Counted from the stretch's first letter, positions 30,133-45,986 are shown. The stretch is DNA of 64,000 nucleotides from Chrysomallon squamiferum (GCA_012295275.1 CM022670.1:2309835-2373834), one strand, 5' to 3'. Numbers and translations: made by a program. Notes: generated by a model not told the origin, from the letters alone.

Positions 30133-32180
30133 TGTTTTATATTTTGTGTCAGAACGTAATAATCTGTATTACACAAATTATTATTTTTTCAACTTTTATT
30201 TTTTGTTAGATTAGATCATTCATTATAGCATACAATTAACATCAATCCTGAAACGTTTATTTTTTTTTTTTCCCCCCCCCTAATTATTATTATATTTTTT
30301 TAAACTCGTCTTGACTTTTCTAAGCTATCCAATTCCACTGATACCACTATTAGCCATGTTTATCAGATTACTGTTTTTACTGGAGCTAAAACTCTTAACG
30401 CACACAGTCTCTTCAGACGCCACGAAAAACTCTCATAACGTGTTACAGGGGTATCAAATCATATTACCATCATTAAATCTACTTTACTGCAACGAAATCA
30501 CTTAGCACTCGCCCTCCATAAAACTATTACAATCTTTATAAAACATGAAACGATTTCATTTTGAGATGAATAAATATATACATCATAAGCTATACGCGGA
30601 TCCATGGGACTGGGGCTAAACCGTGATGTCCACCAATCCTTTTTTGAAAGTGCTAATCAGAGCAAGCTGTTGTGAAGCACGTCTACAACGGGCACGCTTT
30701 CTGACAGATCAGCGCGTGTGTCCGTCGCAGAAATAATGTGAAATATAAATGATTAACTTATATAGTGATGACGGCATTAAAATACTCTAAAGAATAATCT
30801 ATACTGTTGGCATTTATTCACATTGTCAGTTTATTTAACCAGGTGATTATAAATAGCACTGATGTAAATTCAAATGTGATTAAACAGTACTCAACAGTTT
30901 GATTAAAATATACTCAACAGTTGTATTAAACAGTAATCAACAGTTCGATTAAACAGTACAAATATATATTAACATGTTGATTATATAATATTTTTGCATT
31001 TTAACCACGGAGTATTGTAGATTCAGGTAGTTGTACATTAGTGTACAAACTCACCTCAGTCAGAGTGGTAAAAAGATTTAGTGTATTTTAACCACTTCAT
31101 AGTATCTTAGAATTATTACTAAATTAGAAATAAAAAATATAAATGTCTGTTTTTCCTGTAAATCTGAGGTCTTCACACGATAGCATTTATCATTTATTAA
31201 GACGGTTGTTGTTAATTTTTAACATGATAAATACAAAGCACATATTTATAAAGTTGGTGAGGAAATCAGAAAAAATAATAAAATAGGCTAACTTACCTTG
31301 TTCGTAATTAGGAGGAATGCTAAAATCATAATCTATTAACAAGGCTTTCAAGAACTCTCCTCTGAAAATATATGCAATGATACGTTCATAGACTTAAATT
31401 AAATTATGCATAGACTTAAATTAAGTGTCAACAAAGAAAAAAATGAACTACTATTACCTTTACCTTTATTGCTGCTACTATCTCTATATTTATTGTAAAA
31501 ACTACTTCTACTACTACTGTGGTTGCTTCTGCGACATTAGTGTCTAATACAATATAATTATTGTTAAAATAACACTTCTGCTACCACTGCCATCACTACT
31601 GCTACTGCCACTCCTACCGTTACTACTACTAAACTACCACTAATACTATTAACACTACTATTTCTATTGCCCGTCTACTAGACCTACCACAAGTATCATT
31701 TGGTTATTGTAACATAAAACATATTAAGACTGTTTATAAACATTTCTTTATCAGTTCTTTAATTTGTTTACACCAAATATCTCCAAATCATATACTACAA
31801 GCACTACTACCAAACTATTATTTGCTTATCTGTAATGGTAACAGTTACTGAAGTAATAGTAACATTAACAATATTAATACACGCTGCAATGGTTCTATGA
31901 ATTCAGCTTTTAATCAGTTCTTTAAACCTTTTATACCCAGTATCTCCATATCATCTACCATCACTACTATAAACTTGTATTTGCTTATCAGTAATTGTAA
32001 CAGATACTGAAGTAAAAGTAACAGAAATGTTTATACAAGTTGTAACAGTTCTATAAATTCTTACTTTGTAAATCCTCTACTGGGACTGTCTTTGCACATT
32101 TGAAATGGTGCGAAGATCAACATTCCTAGAACGAGAAAGACACAACGACAACACGTATTTCCTGCAGAAACTGAGAACAT
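23488..32180 (-). CDS. Cys-loop ligand-gated chloride channel, glycine-receptor-like
   Basis: A pentameric channel subunit of the plasma membrane. Eight exons: 32180-32065, 31361-31297, 28814-28747, 26894-26668, 25362-25280, 24960-24829, 24483-24080 and 23652-23488 (TAG), phases consistent, about 419 residues. Features in order are a hydrophobic signal segment ([13 protein letters not shown]), the strand motif [30 protein letters not shown], a 13-residue Cys loop ([15 protein letters not shown]) in 25362-25280, and a second Cys pair around loop C ([14 protein letters not shown]). Four membrane helices follow. M2 begins [20 protein letters not shown], where the PAR triplet marks anion selectivity. 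[14 protein letters not shown] before M3 resembles glycine receptors more than GluCl. The M3-M4 loop is short, about 65 residues, and contains [12 protein letters not shown]. The start is uncertain: in-frame ATGs also lie at 32321 and 32363. The ligand cannot be deduced from sequence alone. Confidence 0.93.
29067..29140. repeat. (GA)n microsatellite in the channel gene intron
   Basis: An uninterrupted GA run in the intron between the exons 31361-31297 and 28814-28747. Confidence 0.97.
31751..32060. repeat. 163-bp tandem duplication beside the first channel exon
   Basis: Copy 1 (31751-31913) and copy 2 (31914-about 32060) share blocks such as tcagttctttaa, atctccaaatcat/atctccatatcat, tatttgcttatc and gttctat-aattc. 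They are diverged but collinear. Copy 2 ends at the exon's splice donor (GT at 32064-32063). A degenerate ACT-rich block precedes it at 31495-31700. Confidence 0.7.
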
Positions 32181-35366
<3,186 letters not shown>

Positions 35367-35671
35367 TTATACATGTTTACATATATTTTTACTTGAACTC
35401 TTTAAACTCGTCATATAAAACACTTCTAAATCATCTAAAGCTTTGTCTATGCACGCTTGTGAAGCCCCGTATTTCTTAAGGTGACGTATAACGTCTTCTG
35501 ACGTAATGCCAGGATACAGGAAGTACGTCAGTGGATTCCCGTTCCATCTGCAGCCGTCCTCAACCTCGATAATCTGTAAAACGAAACGATTAGTATAATG
35601 GAATAAGCGTACGTATTTGTGAACATTTTAGCAATTTACAAGAAATTATTCGTTTTTCTTCTTACTGAAAT

Positions 35672-35751
<80 letters not shown>

Positions 35752-37363
35752 TACTATCCCCTTTTTCTCGTTCTCTGTATCTATCTGTCTCTGAATAATT
35801 TGCTCACGCACACACAGACACACGGATAATTTCAGGAACCCCGCAGGATTGAGTATTCACATTACTTGCTCTGTGGCATTGTAAACACCTGTGGATCACT
35901 GGAAATAAATTCACTGATAAACCGGTAGCAAATGTTGACTACGTTAGTCAGCGTAGTATATTTAAAGACCGTTTCAACACAAAGCAAATACTCGAGCATT
36001 TGGCATGCGCATTTCTTCGTAACAAACACATACTCGGAACAGTTAGCTTGATAAATGAGGTCATTCAGCTATAAAATATTTTTAGGATACCAAACGCTCG
36101 CTAGCATGATTGAACAGTTGGAAAACAATATCATAAAGCCAGTTCATACTGTCTATATATACAGATTAGTTAATACATTAAAATATCATTATGTGTGATC
36201 TACATGCATATGGATCATAGCGATATTATCGAGAAAAAATCCAGAGAATATATTTGTTTGTGTTAACATTAGTACTCAGACCACTAAACTGAATAGATTA
36301 TTATTTTTTTTTTTTTTTTTTTTTTTTTGGCAAAGTCCACACGAGAATGTCATCGTTGTGATATTAATTTTATATGGCAAACGCAAAAACATTTTCTGAA
36401 AACAGCATTATAACATAATATAAACACATTATAATCCTTCATACTTTACTGTGCTTATTTGATAATGATGATATGATGATATTATTATAATAACGATATT
36501 AGGATATTGTCTGTTTGTACCTATTTTTGTGTGAATGTATATTTGATAGCTTGTGAGTTGCACGCACGTATAAATTGAAGATATATATATCTTTAGTATA
36601 ATCCAGTACATGTTGTTGAAAATAAATGATTATGTGTCTATATGTATGTGGTTATCTGTGTGTTACTGCAAGTACGTGTGTACGCATGTGTGTAATTTGC
36701 AAATATGTCAGTGCATGTGACAGCAAGTACGTGTGAACGCTTGTGTGTCTGTGACTGCAAATACGTGCTTGTAAGTAGGTATGTGTTTGTTTACGCAAAT
36801 GTGTTACCTCTATAACCCTCGTTTCACCATCGGCAATATATTCGCACGGTTGTTTGGACTGAAAGGAGTTCGTTAACGTATCTGAAAAAACACGTTGGAT
36901 ATCTCTTCAGTTTAACCATGTTGTGCATAGGGAAAACTATTCATATATGTTTAACAAATAGGTTATGACTTGGGGTATGAAAGTGTGTATGGTGCGTGGG
37001 TGGGTTAAGGGTGTGGTGGTATGAGTAAAAGTATTTACTTTTGTTGAATCAACATAACCAACAAGAACAGGAACAAAAACAAAACAGAGGGAGCAGCAAC
37101 AACAATAAAAATAATAAAATCAACGACGACAACAGAAACAGTTACAGACCGCAAAAACTGTAATTTATCAAATTAAATAATATATAAATATATTTCATTA
37201 CGAAGAAGAAGAAAAAGAGAAAGAAAAAGACTTATAATCTTTATATCTTCTTGTGCTTATCTCTGTATATAAGACGAGAAAAACCTAGTGTAAATTATAA
37301 TAAACATTACAGCAATGACAGGTTAACGCATATTAAAGTACATTTACCTTTCACAATATCCAT
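35367..37363 (-). CDS. Small unrecognised gene, about 98 residues
   Basis: Two well-formed exons fit together: 36881-36808, and 35573-35367 ending in TAA. Both have good CAG acceptors, and the first has a GTAAC donor; they join in phase 0. A third segment, 37363-37348 (ATG GAT ATT GTG AAA G before GTAAAT), supplies a start codon in the right phase, with an in-frame stop just upstream. Together they give a 98-residue product. Visible text includes TLTNSFQSKQPCEYIADGE, then VEDGCRWNGNPLTYFLYPGI and HLKKYGASQACIDKALDDLE. No signal peptide or membrane span is seen. The sequence is protein-like, with Cys, Trp and Gly and an amphipathic helical second half, but I do not recognise a family. The last two exons are fairly secure. 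The first is uncertain, and other upstream exons are possible. Confidence 0.5.
35675..35749. repeat. (TC)n microsatellite in the small gene's intron
   Basis: A clean TC run about 100 bp upstream (in transcript terms) of the terminal exon, on the intron side of its acceptor. On the transcribed strand it is a GA run. Confidence 0.97.
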
Positions 37364-38300
37364 TTCGTATACACGAGTTCATATAACCGTCATTCTATAC
37401 GTTGGCGAGTCTCAGCTAGTATATTTTGTTTAGATTACTACCCCAGCACTTGGTCTTTTGCCATGAGGGGACGTGTTGCAAGAAAATTTAAAACAATCCT
37501 CGATATCGTGTGTATCGTGTTAAAAAGCTTGTTATAAACACAACATTCACGGGTGTACGCTACATACATCTGTTTTATTTACGTGTATCCGTGTTTCATT
37601 ACGAGTTTATATTACATGTAAGTCTATGTTTTATTGTACCTATAATAAAGATCTGAAATAAAAGTTTTCAAAGCCAGAAGAAGCCTGGAGAGATATTCTT
37701 TCACAGATTATAAGCCCGGGATATTGGACACATACTGATAAGGGACAATAAAAAGAAACCAGCTAAGTAATATCTGTGGCTGGCTTAAACAAGTATATAA
37801 TAATATACCCGTGACGTCAATACACTGGGCAAAATTATTTTGGGGACACTAGATTTATTTTCAAATGTACGTGAAATGACTTTGTCTTAAAACAAATAAT
37901 AAGGAAAGGTTTTAACGAATAACAACTGATCGATATTGTAATGTTGCCAAATTAAAATTTTTACATTATCTAAATTATTTTTCTCTTTCTTTCTCTGAAT
38001 GATCATTTCTGTTCTGTTCTGTTCTGTCTGTCTATTCGATTGTCGTTTGCATAATTCTATGTGTAAACATTTGACATTATTTCTGATTTCATTTGAATTA
38101 TTACAACGAAATCATAACAATCATTAATTTATTATTTATGTATAACTAAATATACTGTTCAGCTTAATTAAATACTATTATTTGTACATATATGTGTGTG
38201 TCTGTGTATATACGTATTATCGTGGTGACATGACACAAGCCAAAGAAAAGGACAATAATAAAAGGATCACTTTCATTATCATAATCTAATCTACACACAC

Positions 38301-38331
<31 letters not shown>

Positions 38332-38853
38332 AATATATAAATATATATTTACAAAGAAGTAATTATAGTATATGTTTCCAGTATCAGTAACACGTCACAC
38401 CGTAAATATCTGTTAAAATGACTAATATGGCGCCTTTAGCAAAATGTTTCTGCATAGAAGAGATGTTTTGCGATAATACTGCATTTAGAAGTAGCTATCT
38501 TAACTTATGTAAACAAAACATTTTTAATCACTACATTTCAGTGTAAGTCAGCTTTGATTATTTGTCACCACCCTGGTGTTTTACTATATCCTACACATTT
38601 TATTTTCCAAAAGATAATCTTTTCCAGTATAAATATTGTTGAATGGGATAATGGGATAATACAATGCAAATGAATCATTGTTTTCTAGATTATACAAAAT
38701 ACAAATTTAAATATAAATACGAACCTACTGAATAGCCACGACCCAGGGGATCAGTTTGAAACATAAGAATTAAACACTATCGTATTTTATATTGATTTTC
38801 TTTCTTACACGTTGATTGTGCGAGTTCGAGACAGGCGTAGATAGATAGATAAG

Positions 38854-38925
<72 letters not shown>

Positions 38926-39307
38926 CAGAGACATAGATAGATAAGACAGGCAGCTGTTCTAAGAGAATAATAATAATGAAATAAACTGAAATGAAATTAA
39001 TATTTATTTGTTTATTTTATATATTTAGAATAAAAAATAAAAAAAACCATAACGTTCTTTTGGATGAATATAAAACAAGCATCAAAATGTTTTAAAAAAA
39101 CAAAATCCTCATTTCAAAAATATTAAAAGTTTTTTTGTGATTCTGAATGCTGGAATTAACATCAAAGTTACAAGTTGGACGTAATTATCTCCATTATTTA
39201 TTTTATTATCATTATTAATCTTCTTTTTTTAAATCTCATTTTATCCGCCATTTTGTCTTTTTCATCTTTATCGACAACAGATTATTTTTCCAGTGACGTC
39301 ATCGAAA
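37364..39307. other. Spacer with CA and GATA repeats
   Basis: Between the small gene and the stanniocalcin-like gene. It holds (CA)n at 38292-38331 and a (GATA)n tract at 38838-38940. No supported exon was found. Confidence 0.6.
38838..38940. repeat. (GATA)n microsatellite
   Basis: About 25 GATA units with a few interruptions at both ends. Confidence 0.95.
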
Positions 39308-41813
39308 TTAGTCGCCATTTCCCATCATCATCTGTGTCGTCGTGCCAGGGGTGGTTGTCGCTGGTGTTGTGCTTAGTTTTTTGAAGAAATTCTCAAAAAA
39401 GGTTAGCTGTACATCTTCACTGCATTGTTGAGACAACTCCAGAAAATAATCGAACACTCTGAAAATAAATACATTTTATACATCATATAAAATAAAAATC
39501 TGTATCTATGAATGATTAATAAACTAGTTTAAGGCTTTAGTCTGTCTATACGTCGATCTGTCTGCTTTCTCGCTCACTGTTTCTCTCTGTCTCTGTGTAT
39601 TTATCCGTCTCTCTGCTTATTTCGTTCTGTATCTCTCTTTCTGTCTGTATCTTTTTTTTATTTCTCTCTCTTTCTCGACATACCTGTATCTGTCTCTGTC
39701 TGTACCTCTTTCCCTTTACCTGTCTCTAATTATTTTCTCTCTGTCATTCTGTCACACACAAATAAACGTTCTTATAAGCATACCTATAAACTTATCTAGC
39801 TCTAAATTACCTACACTCACATACCTATAAACTTATCTAGCTCTAAATTACCTACACTCACATACGTATACACTTATCTAGCTCTAAATCAAATACACTC
39901 ACATACCTGTACACTTATCTAGCTCTAAATCACCTACACTCACATACCTGTACACTTATCTAGCTCTAAATCACCTACACTCACATACCTATAAACTTAT
40001 CTAGCTCTAAATTACCTACACTCACATACCTGTACACTTATCTAGCTCTAAATTACCTACACTCACATACCTATAAACTTATCTAGCTCTAAATTACCTA
40101 CACTCACATACCTATACACTTATCTAGCTCTAAATCACCTACACTCACATACCTATAAACTTATCTAGCTCTAAATTACCTACACTCACATACCTATAAA
40201 CTTATCTAGCTCTAAATTACCTACACTCACATACCTATACACTTATCTAGCTCTAAATCAAATAACGCTTACAGAGACTAAACATTTATTCGTATTTCAC
40301 TCACCGTGCCGATAGATTGAGAACAGAAGTTTGTGACAAACCAAAGATGTGAAAGAGAGCGCGACAGTTCTGTTCGTTTGCAATGACGTCACAGAACTGG
40401 GGCTGGTCCAGGCATGCTTTGTCTGAACTGTCGTTTGGTAACAGTGTCTGCAGAGACTGTTTGTCCACAGACTCGCAGCTCTTTGAGCTCCTGACATTCC
40501 AGAGAGATTTCGTGAAGCACTTCCTCACTCTGTCAATGTACGTAAAACCCTGTGAATAAAATGTTACAAATGTTATAGTTCTAAGTTACGTGTGTGGTTG
40601 AGAAGAAAGATACAGAATGCCAGTATAACCAACAGTCGAAGCTGGAAAGACGTAGTGGATGTGAATATTATATATATCTACCCATATATCAGTCCATCCA
40701 GTTATTTATGTATGTATCTAAGTATGTATGTCTATATGTATGTATGTTTGTATGTCTGTATGTCTGTATGTCTGTTTGTCTGTTTGTCTGTTTGTCTGTC
40801 TGTCTGTATGTATGTATGTACATATATGTATGTATGTGTGTATGTATGTGTGAATGTATGTACGTGTATGTGTGTGTGTGTGTGTGTGTGTCTGCTATAT
40901 GTTTAACAATACCTGTCTATCAAATTCTGCCTGGTTTATTAAGGAGTTCCTGCAGTACTGTTCCACCACTGGTTTCACGTTACAGTTAGACACAGCATCC
41001 TGGAGACAGACCGAGTAGAATTCACACGAACCTCTCATAGCCAGCATTACACATATTGGTGTATCCATCAGATGACCTGCTCCAGTATTACAGTTATTCA
41101 TTTATTTATTCATTCATTTATTTATTTATTTATTTATTATTTATTTATTTATTTTACTTTCAGGTATCATCACGTTATCATCACTATAATAAACACACGA
41201 CAGAATTACAATATAAAGGTCACTTCGTCATTAACATAATCATCATTCTCGTACACATCGCTACTAATGTTACCAGTACTACTACCGTTGCTGTTATTAC
41301 TGTTGTTATTGTTCTTATTCTTATTCTTATTTTTATTAGTAGTATTAGTATTATTTCTACAACAACGACTTCTACTTCTGCTATTACTACAACTACTGTT
41401 GATACTACTGCTACCTCTATTACTACTGCTGCTGATACTACTTCTACTTCTATTACTACAGCTGCTGATACTACTGCTACTATATAGTAGTAGCAGCAGT
41501 AGTAATAAAAAAAAAGGTACACTACATTAATTCTAAAGCCTAACCATCTTCTACCTGTGTTTGGCTGGGGTGTATTCTGATTCCATGGTTTCTGCGTCAC
41601 AGCAGGCTGGGGTGTATTCTGATTCCATGGTTTCTGCGTCACAGCAGGCGGCGGCCTCGTTTTCGGTCTCGTATCTTTGCTACCATCACCTTTTGACATC
41701 CACCACAGCGGGTCTCTTCTCGAACCGCGTGGTGGGATGCGACTGTCACCATACAACATGGAATACGCTCCCGTAGTGCATGCCACCAGCACCATCCACG
41801 TCTGCAAATACAT
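39308..41813 (-). CDS. Stanniocalcin-like secreted glycoprotein hormone
   Basis: Four exons: 41813-41555 (ATG), 41076-40913, 40549-40305 and 39458-39308 (TAA); phases close, giving 272 residues, within the stanniocalcin size range. The N-terminus is a signal peptide (MYLQTWMVLVACTTGAYS). A Pro-rich linker follows in which a 14-residue unit, PAVTQKPWNQNTPQ, occurs twice. The cysteine-rich region has exactly 11 cysteines after the signal peptide, the number known for stanniocalcins. It shows the family pattern CEFYSVCL, then C(10)C, then EFDRQGFTYIDRVRKC, comparable to FDTQGKAFVKESLKC of vertebrate STC1. The tail after the last Cys is Thr-rich (TTPATTTPGTTTQ), a possible O-glycosylation site. 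Vertebrate members act on calcium and phosphate and inhibit pappalysins; the role here is unknown. No N-glycosylation site is obvious in the Cys-rich core. Confidence 0.8.
39780..40271. repeat. 41-bp minisatellite, 12 copies, in a stanniocalcin-like intron
   Basis: Tandem units of the form atacctataaacttatctag plus ctctaaattacctacactcac. They differ mainly at two sites: tataaac, tgtacac or tatacac, and attacc, atcacc or atcaaa. The last copy decays into aacgctta. The array fills most of the intron between the exons 40549-40305 and 39458-39308. Confidence 0.97.
40700..40895. repeat. TGTA/TGTC mixed microsatellite ending in (TG)n
   Basis: A tract of TATG and TCTG units in the intron between the stanniocalcin-like exons 41076-40913 and 40549-40305. 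It ends about 18 bp from the donor at 40912. Confidence 0.9.
41260..41515. repeat. Degenerate ACT/TAC trinucleotide block with inverted end
   Basis: Imperfect TAC/ACT triplets fill the first stanniocalcin-like intron. At the right end actgctactata is followed by tagtagtagcagcagt, forming an imperfect inverted repeat at 41470-41505. Confidence 0.8.
41565..41648. repeat. 42-bp in-frame tandem duplication in coding sequence
   Basis: Copies 41565-41606 and 41607-41648 appear identical. The unit is a multiple of three, so it doubles a 14-residue Pro/Gln/Asn-rich block in the stanniocalcin-like precursor without a frameshift. Confidence 0.95.
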
Positions 41814-41859
41814 GATGGTCGTTCAGATCGTAAATTGTAAAAAAACTCATTTCATACTT

Positions 41860-41869
41860 TTTATATATA
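41860..41869 (-). promoter_or_regulatory. Possible TATA box of the stanniocalcin-like gene
   Basis: The minus strand reads TATATATAAA about 47-56 bp upstream of the ATG at 41813. The spacing would imply a very short 5' UTR. AT-rich context makes chance occurrence likely. Confidence 0.25.
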
Positions 41870-43726
41870 CATTATACGATCAGAATTAGAACAGGAAGCA
41901 ATTTGTAATTGGTCAGTCATAAGCCAATTAGAATTACATTGAAGGGAAATCCATTTTAAAACAGATTTAAAAAAAAGAAAAAACGTAGAAAAAAAGAAGA
42001 TAGAGTAAATTCACCTTTATGCACACAGCATACAAATGATTTGTAGGAACCAATGAGGGGAAACTTAGCTGATTTTCAGTGAATGAAATGTTTGTTAAAG
42101 GATATTTAAACCTTTGCAGCCTATCATGTTGCTGATACCTAAACACAGTAGCTGAACAGACCGACACACTTTCATTTACCAGCTTATGAGTCAAATATAA
42201 ATTTAAATTATCAGAGCTCATTGTTTAAATTAAACAAATATTCACTACAGAAGAAAAGATTCAAATAATGATTGCCAGATGCGGTCTTATGTATGTTTGT
42301 AAATTCAGAGAGAATGATTTTGTCAGAATATCTCAAATAATATAAAATTGTTGAAGAAAAATCCCTGATATATATTATATTGTTTCATATAGTATTTGGA
42401 ACCTAAATATGTTAAAGATTCGTTTTAAAATGTCTATTCGAATGTGAAACATAAATCAATTTTCTCCTATATGCCTGTACAACCATTTACCAAATCGGCG
42501 GTTTTTATACTGATAAATCTTCTTCGATCAGGACTGCTCTAGAGATTGTCCCTGACAAGACAAGAATTAGCTGTTTGTACATGCTTATTAGTGTTACTGG
42601 TTGACATTAATTCGTAGCTGTTTTGTTTTTATATTCTAAAGCACTTTGATAGAAAATCTTCACCAAGTAGTTCATTCACGGTGACACTGAATATCGACTA
42701 TTTTAATTAAATGAATAAATTTCATACGGATGTATCCCCGACATTTCAATAATTTGCTGGTATTTATTCATAAATTTATTAATGTTGTTTTCATCATCAT
42801 CGTTACTATTATTTTTGTAAGTGTTAACATTATTATTACTGTTATCACTACTGCTGCTACAACTACTACTACTGCTGCTACAACAACTACTACTGCTATT
42901 ACTAGTTTTTATTACTTTTGAATGTATTCTAGAATGTAGCCACTGACGTAGAAGGCGTGTAGTTAAAGTAAATAATAAACGTCACAGTAAACACTGGTAT
43001 TTGAAAATGAATTAACATGTTTAATGTTTGGGTGACGTATACCCTTGCTGACCCGGTTAGCTACACAGATTAATGCATCGTTAGAAATCAAACCAAATAT
43101 TTGCGAAATTCAGCTTTGTTATGTAACGTGAGAAACAGGTTCGAATATACTCTTTATCGGTTAAAATTGTTTTTTTCTAAAAATCGTTCTTTCATTTTCA
43201 TTTTAATCTGAGCATCGATCAATGAATGTAGTTAATAGAGCAGTTGGTATATCAGTTTAAATTAAACATTTACTCAGCGGAGATGAAACGATAAAAACTG
43301 ATTATGATGCAGTTCAGTTGCGGACATATTATGCTTTTAAATGGACAGGAAAAGTTGCTCTTCTTTTTTCTTTCTTTTTTTTTTTTTCCTTTTATTTATG
43401 TATTTATTATTATTATTTTATTTTATTATTATATACTTTTTTGATATCTGAGTAAAACACTTGTGAAAGAAAATTCCTGGACATATACATATATATTATT
43501 ATATCATATCAAATTATAATCATATTATATTTTATTATATTATTACATTATATTACATTGCATTATATAATATTGTAGAAGCACATTTAAAAATCAAGCA
43601 AGATTAGCGTAATATTTAATATAATATTGCTTTACTTACACATTTGTAATCAATAATTAATTTATTTATTTGACTGTACATTAAATCTGTACATGAATTA
43701 AGTAATTCATCCGTTATTTTAATATT

Positions 43727-43763
<37 letters not shown>

Positions 43764-45986
43764 ATAAGAAGAAGAATTCTCAGTCCTTGTGTTCGGGCTT
43801 GAATTCATTTTGTGATACATAAAAGGCATTTTTGGATCCAACAATGAAAACTAAATATTGCATTAGATAATGTTCAGCTAGCAGAATCTGTGAAAGAATG
43901 GACTATATGTCGAAATGTTAAAAATTATACCTAAAACCTATAGGACAGTATGCCTCGTGAAAACTGTATGTACCGTGGATCTATCATGAATTTCTGAAAA
44001 TCTGGTTTGACACCTTTGTTATAGCGGGTATGTTTTTTAATTATTAGCAGTGGTATATCAGTATTTTTTATTTACGAATTAATGAATATATGAATGTTTA
44101 ATGACACTCCTGCAGAAAATGTAGATCCGGTGTCAGACACAGATATGAAAATTATTAATAGCAAATTAAACAGCAAAATAAAATAAAAATTTCAAAAGTT
44201 TTAATTTAAATACATACATGACAGCTAAGTAAAACGTATTTTAACTTAGCCGACATCTCGTTTGTGGTTAGTTATGTGAAATCATAAAACATGCATTCCT
44301 CTGATTTTTTCTTAAGCACGCCGACTTCAGATCATTATATTGCAGATTATAAGTATATTTATCCGCTGGTCTATGCAAACTTATACTGGATTACACATAC
44401 ATCACTGTCATGATTAATAATCTGGGTTGAAACCAACAGGTTAATTAAGTACATTTATTAAAATCCGCCACATTGGCGTTATATTTAATAATCTAGGTTT
44501 TGACTAGTATTAAAATTAGTTCCGTTGTGATTCATTTGGATCTACATCAGTGAGTCATACTCAGTTCATTCTAACAGTATTTCATTCTAAAAGCTTTCAG
44601 AAAAAGGCTACTCTTTTAAATAATTCTGACTAACAACAATTATCAGTAAAAATTAATTTATTGTTTAAAAATCTTTTTAATTTTTATTATTATTTTATTT
44701 TTTATTATCTAAAACACTTATGAATACACAGAACACAAAGAAACTTAACATTAGAAACAACTTCATAATTTAAAAGAAAAGAAAAAATGAAAAAGAAAAA
44801 AACAAACTTCACACTTCAAACTGTAAACTGAAAAAAAAGAAGAAAAAAGAATAGACACAATACTTCAGTATTATCATTTATTAATCAAGCACTTTTTTCT
44901 TTTCTCATTTGAAAGACATTTGTTCATTTATAATGGATTTGTGAATTATTAATTGTTATGACTGTAATACTTAGATTAATGCAAATGATAAACACATCTT
45001 TTGTTAAAATCTATAAAATGTGTAGTCATCAATTTTACACATATAAAGTGTGTGTATTTGTATGTAAAGAAAAGTTTCATGGTGGATCTGTGTAGACTAT
45101 CCATGCATATTTGCTTTTTGTAGTCCAAGGTACAGTACATCAACTTAAAAATTATTGTTTAGTCTTATATTTGTGTGAACTTCAAAGAATTATTTTTGAC
45201 TATTCAGAGTTGAAATATTTTGATGCTTTCATTCTACAGAATGTTTATATAACTGATTGTTAGTGTGTGTGTGTGTGTGTGTTTTGAGAATTAGTTTGCA
45301 CATATTACAGTTCTTGTTAAATGTATCTGTATGTGTGTGTTTGTGTAAATGTAAACTTCCAAATTTGTCCTCAGTTAATCACAAATTTATTTGAATTTTA
45401 ACTACAGGTGCAGCAATTTAGAAAGTACATGATTTTTTTAGTTTATTTTACAAAGTAATTAATTCCCACATGTCAAGAACAATTCATATAGATTTGCAAA
45501 TGTAATGAATTTAATTTTGCATGATCATTTTCTATTTACCAAAGTCCTTGTAGCAGATCTGTTGCAACCATAAAATTAGTTAGTCATGATAGATTCTGTA
45601 TAGAGAAGTGTAAATAACAATCATATCAAATACTTGAAAGAGATGGTGTGATTTTATACAATTCAAAATAAGATCATGCATATTTCTAGCTGTTAAACAG
45701 ACATTTCCATAAGATCAGTTCTGAAGGAGAATCATATGACAATATGAGACTATTATTAGCTTGAAACAACAGTCTGTGGCATTTTTAAACTGAAATTTAG
45801 TTTGTTGTACACAGATTTATTCAACCACATGTGCTCTTTTGTTCACCTTTCAGAATATGTATTGATATTTCAGTCGCTTGTGAAATGAAATGACATGCTC
45901 AAATGCCTGTTATAGAAAAAACACTGTGAATGTTTATTCCAACCCAATAATCACTTAGTGAAGTTTGTGGGTTTTACGAGACTGTT
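41870..45986. other. Long non-coding stretch
   Basis: No supported exon on either strand. It contains a degenerate ACT/TAC block at 42780-42910, a poly-A run at 43729-43760, a (TG)n near 45263-45281, and at its right end the 3' UTR of VPS36, which overlaps a dispersed repeat copy (45783-45955). Confidence 0.6.
45783..45955. repeat. Dispersed repeat, copy A (VPS36 3' UTR)
   Basis: Shares atttttaaa-tgaaat, atttattcaa, then tttcag..atttcagtc, gtgaaatgaaat and acatgctcaaatgcc, in the same order, with copies at 46934-47117 and 51210-51366. A minus-strand AATAAA (45938-45933) sits inside it, about 50 bp after the VPS36 stop codon. Confidence 0.8.

Noticed and set aside
39780-40271. Regular repeat array resembling a CRISPR
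   Set aside because: Units are directly tandem with no unique spacers, and the setting is a eukaryotic intron.
41220-41554. Left extension of the first stanniocalcin-like exon as a long open frame
   Set aside because: It reads through a GT donor into a triplet-repeat intron; the Val/Ile/Glu-rich text is repeat translation.
41967-42221. Minus-strand 84-codon frame starting MSSDNLNLYL
   Set aside because: Composition changes to a low-complexity hydrophobic tail and no exon borders or homology were recognised.
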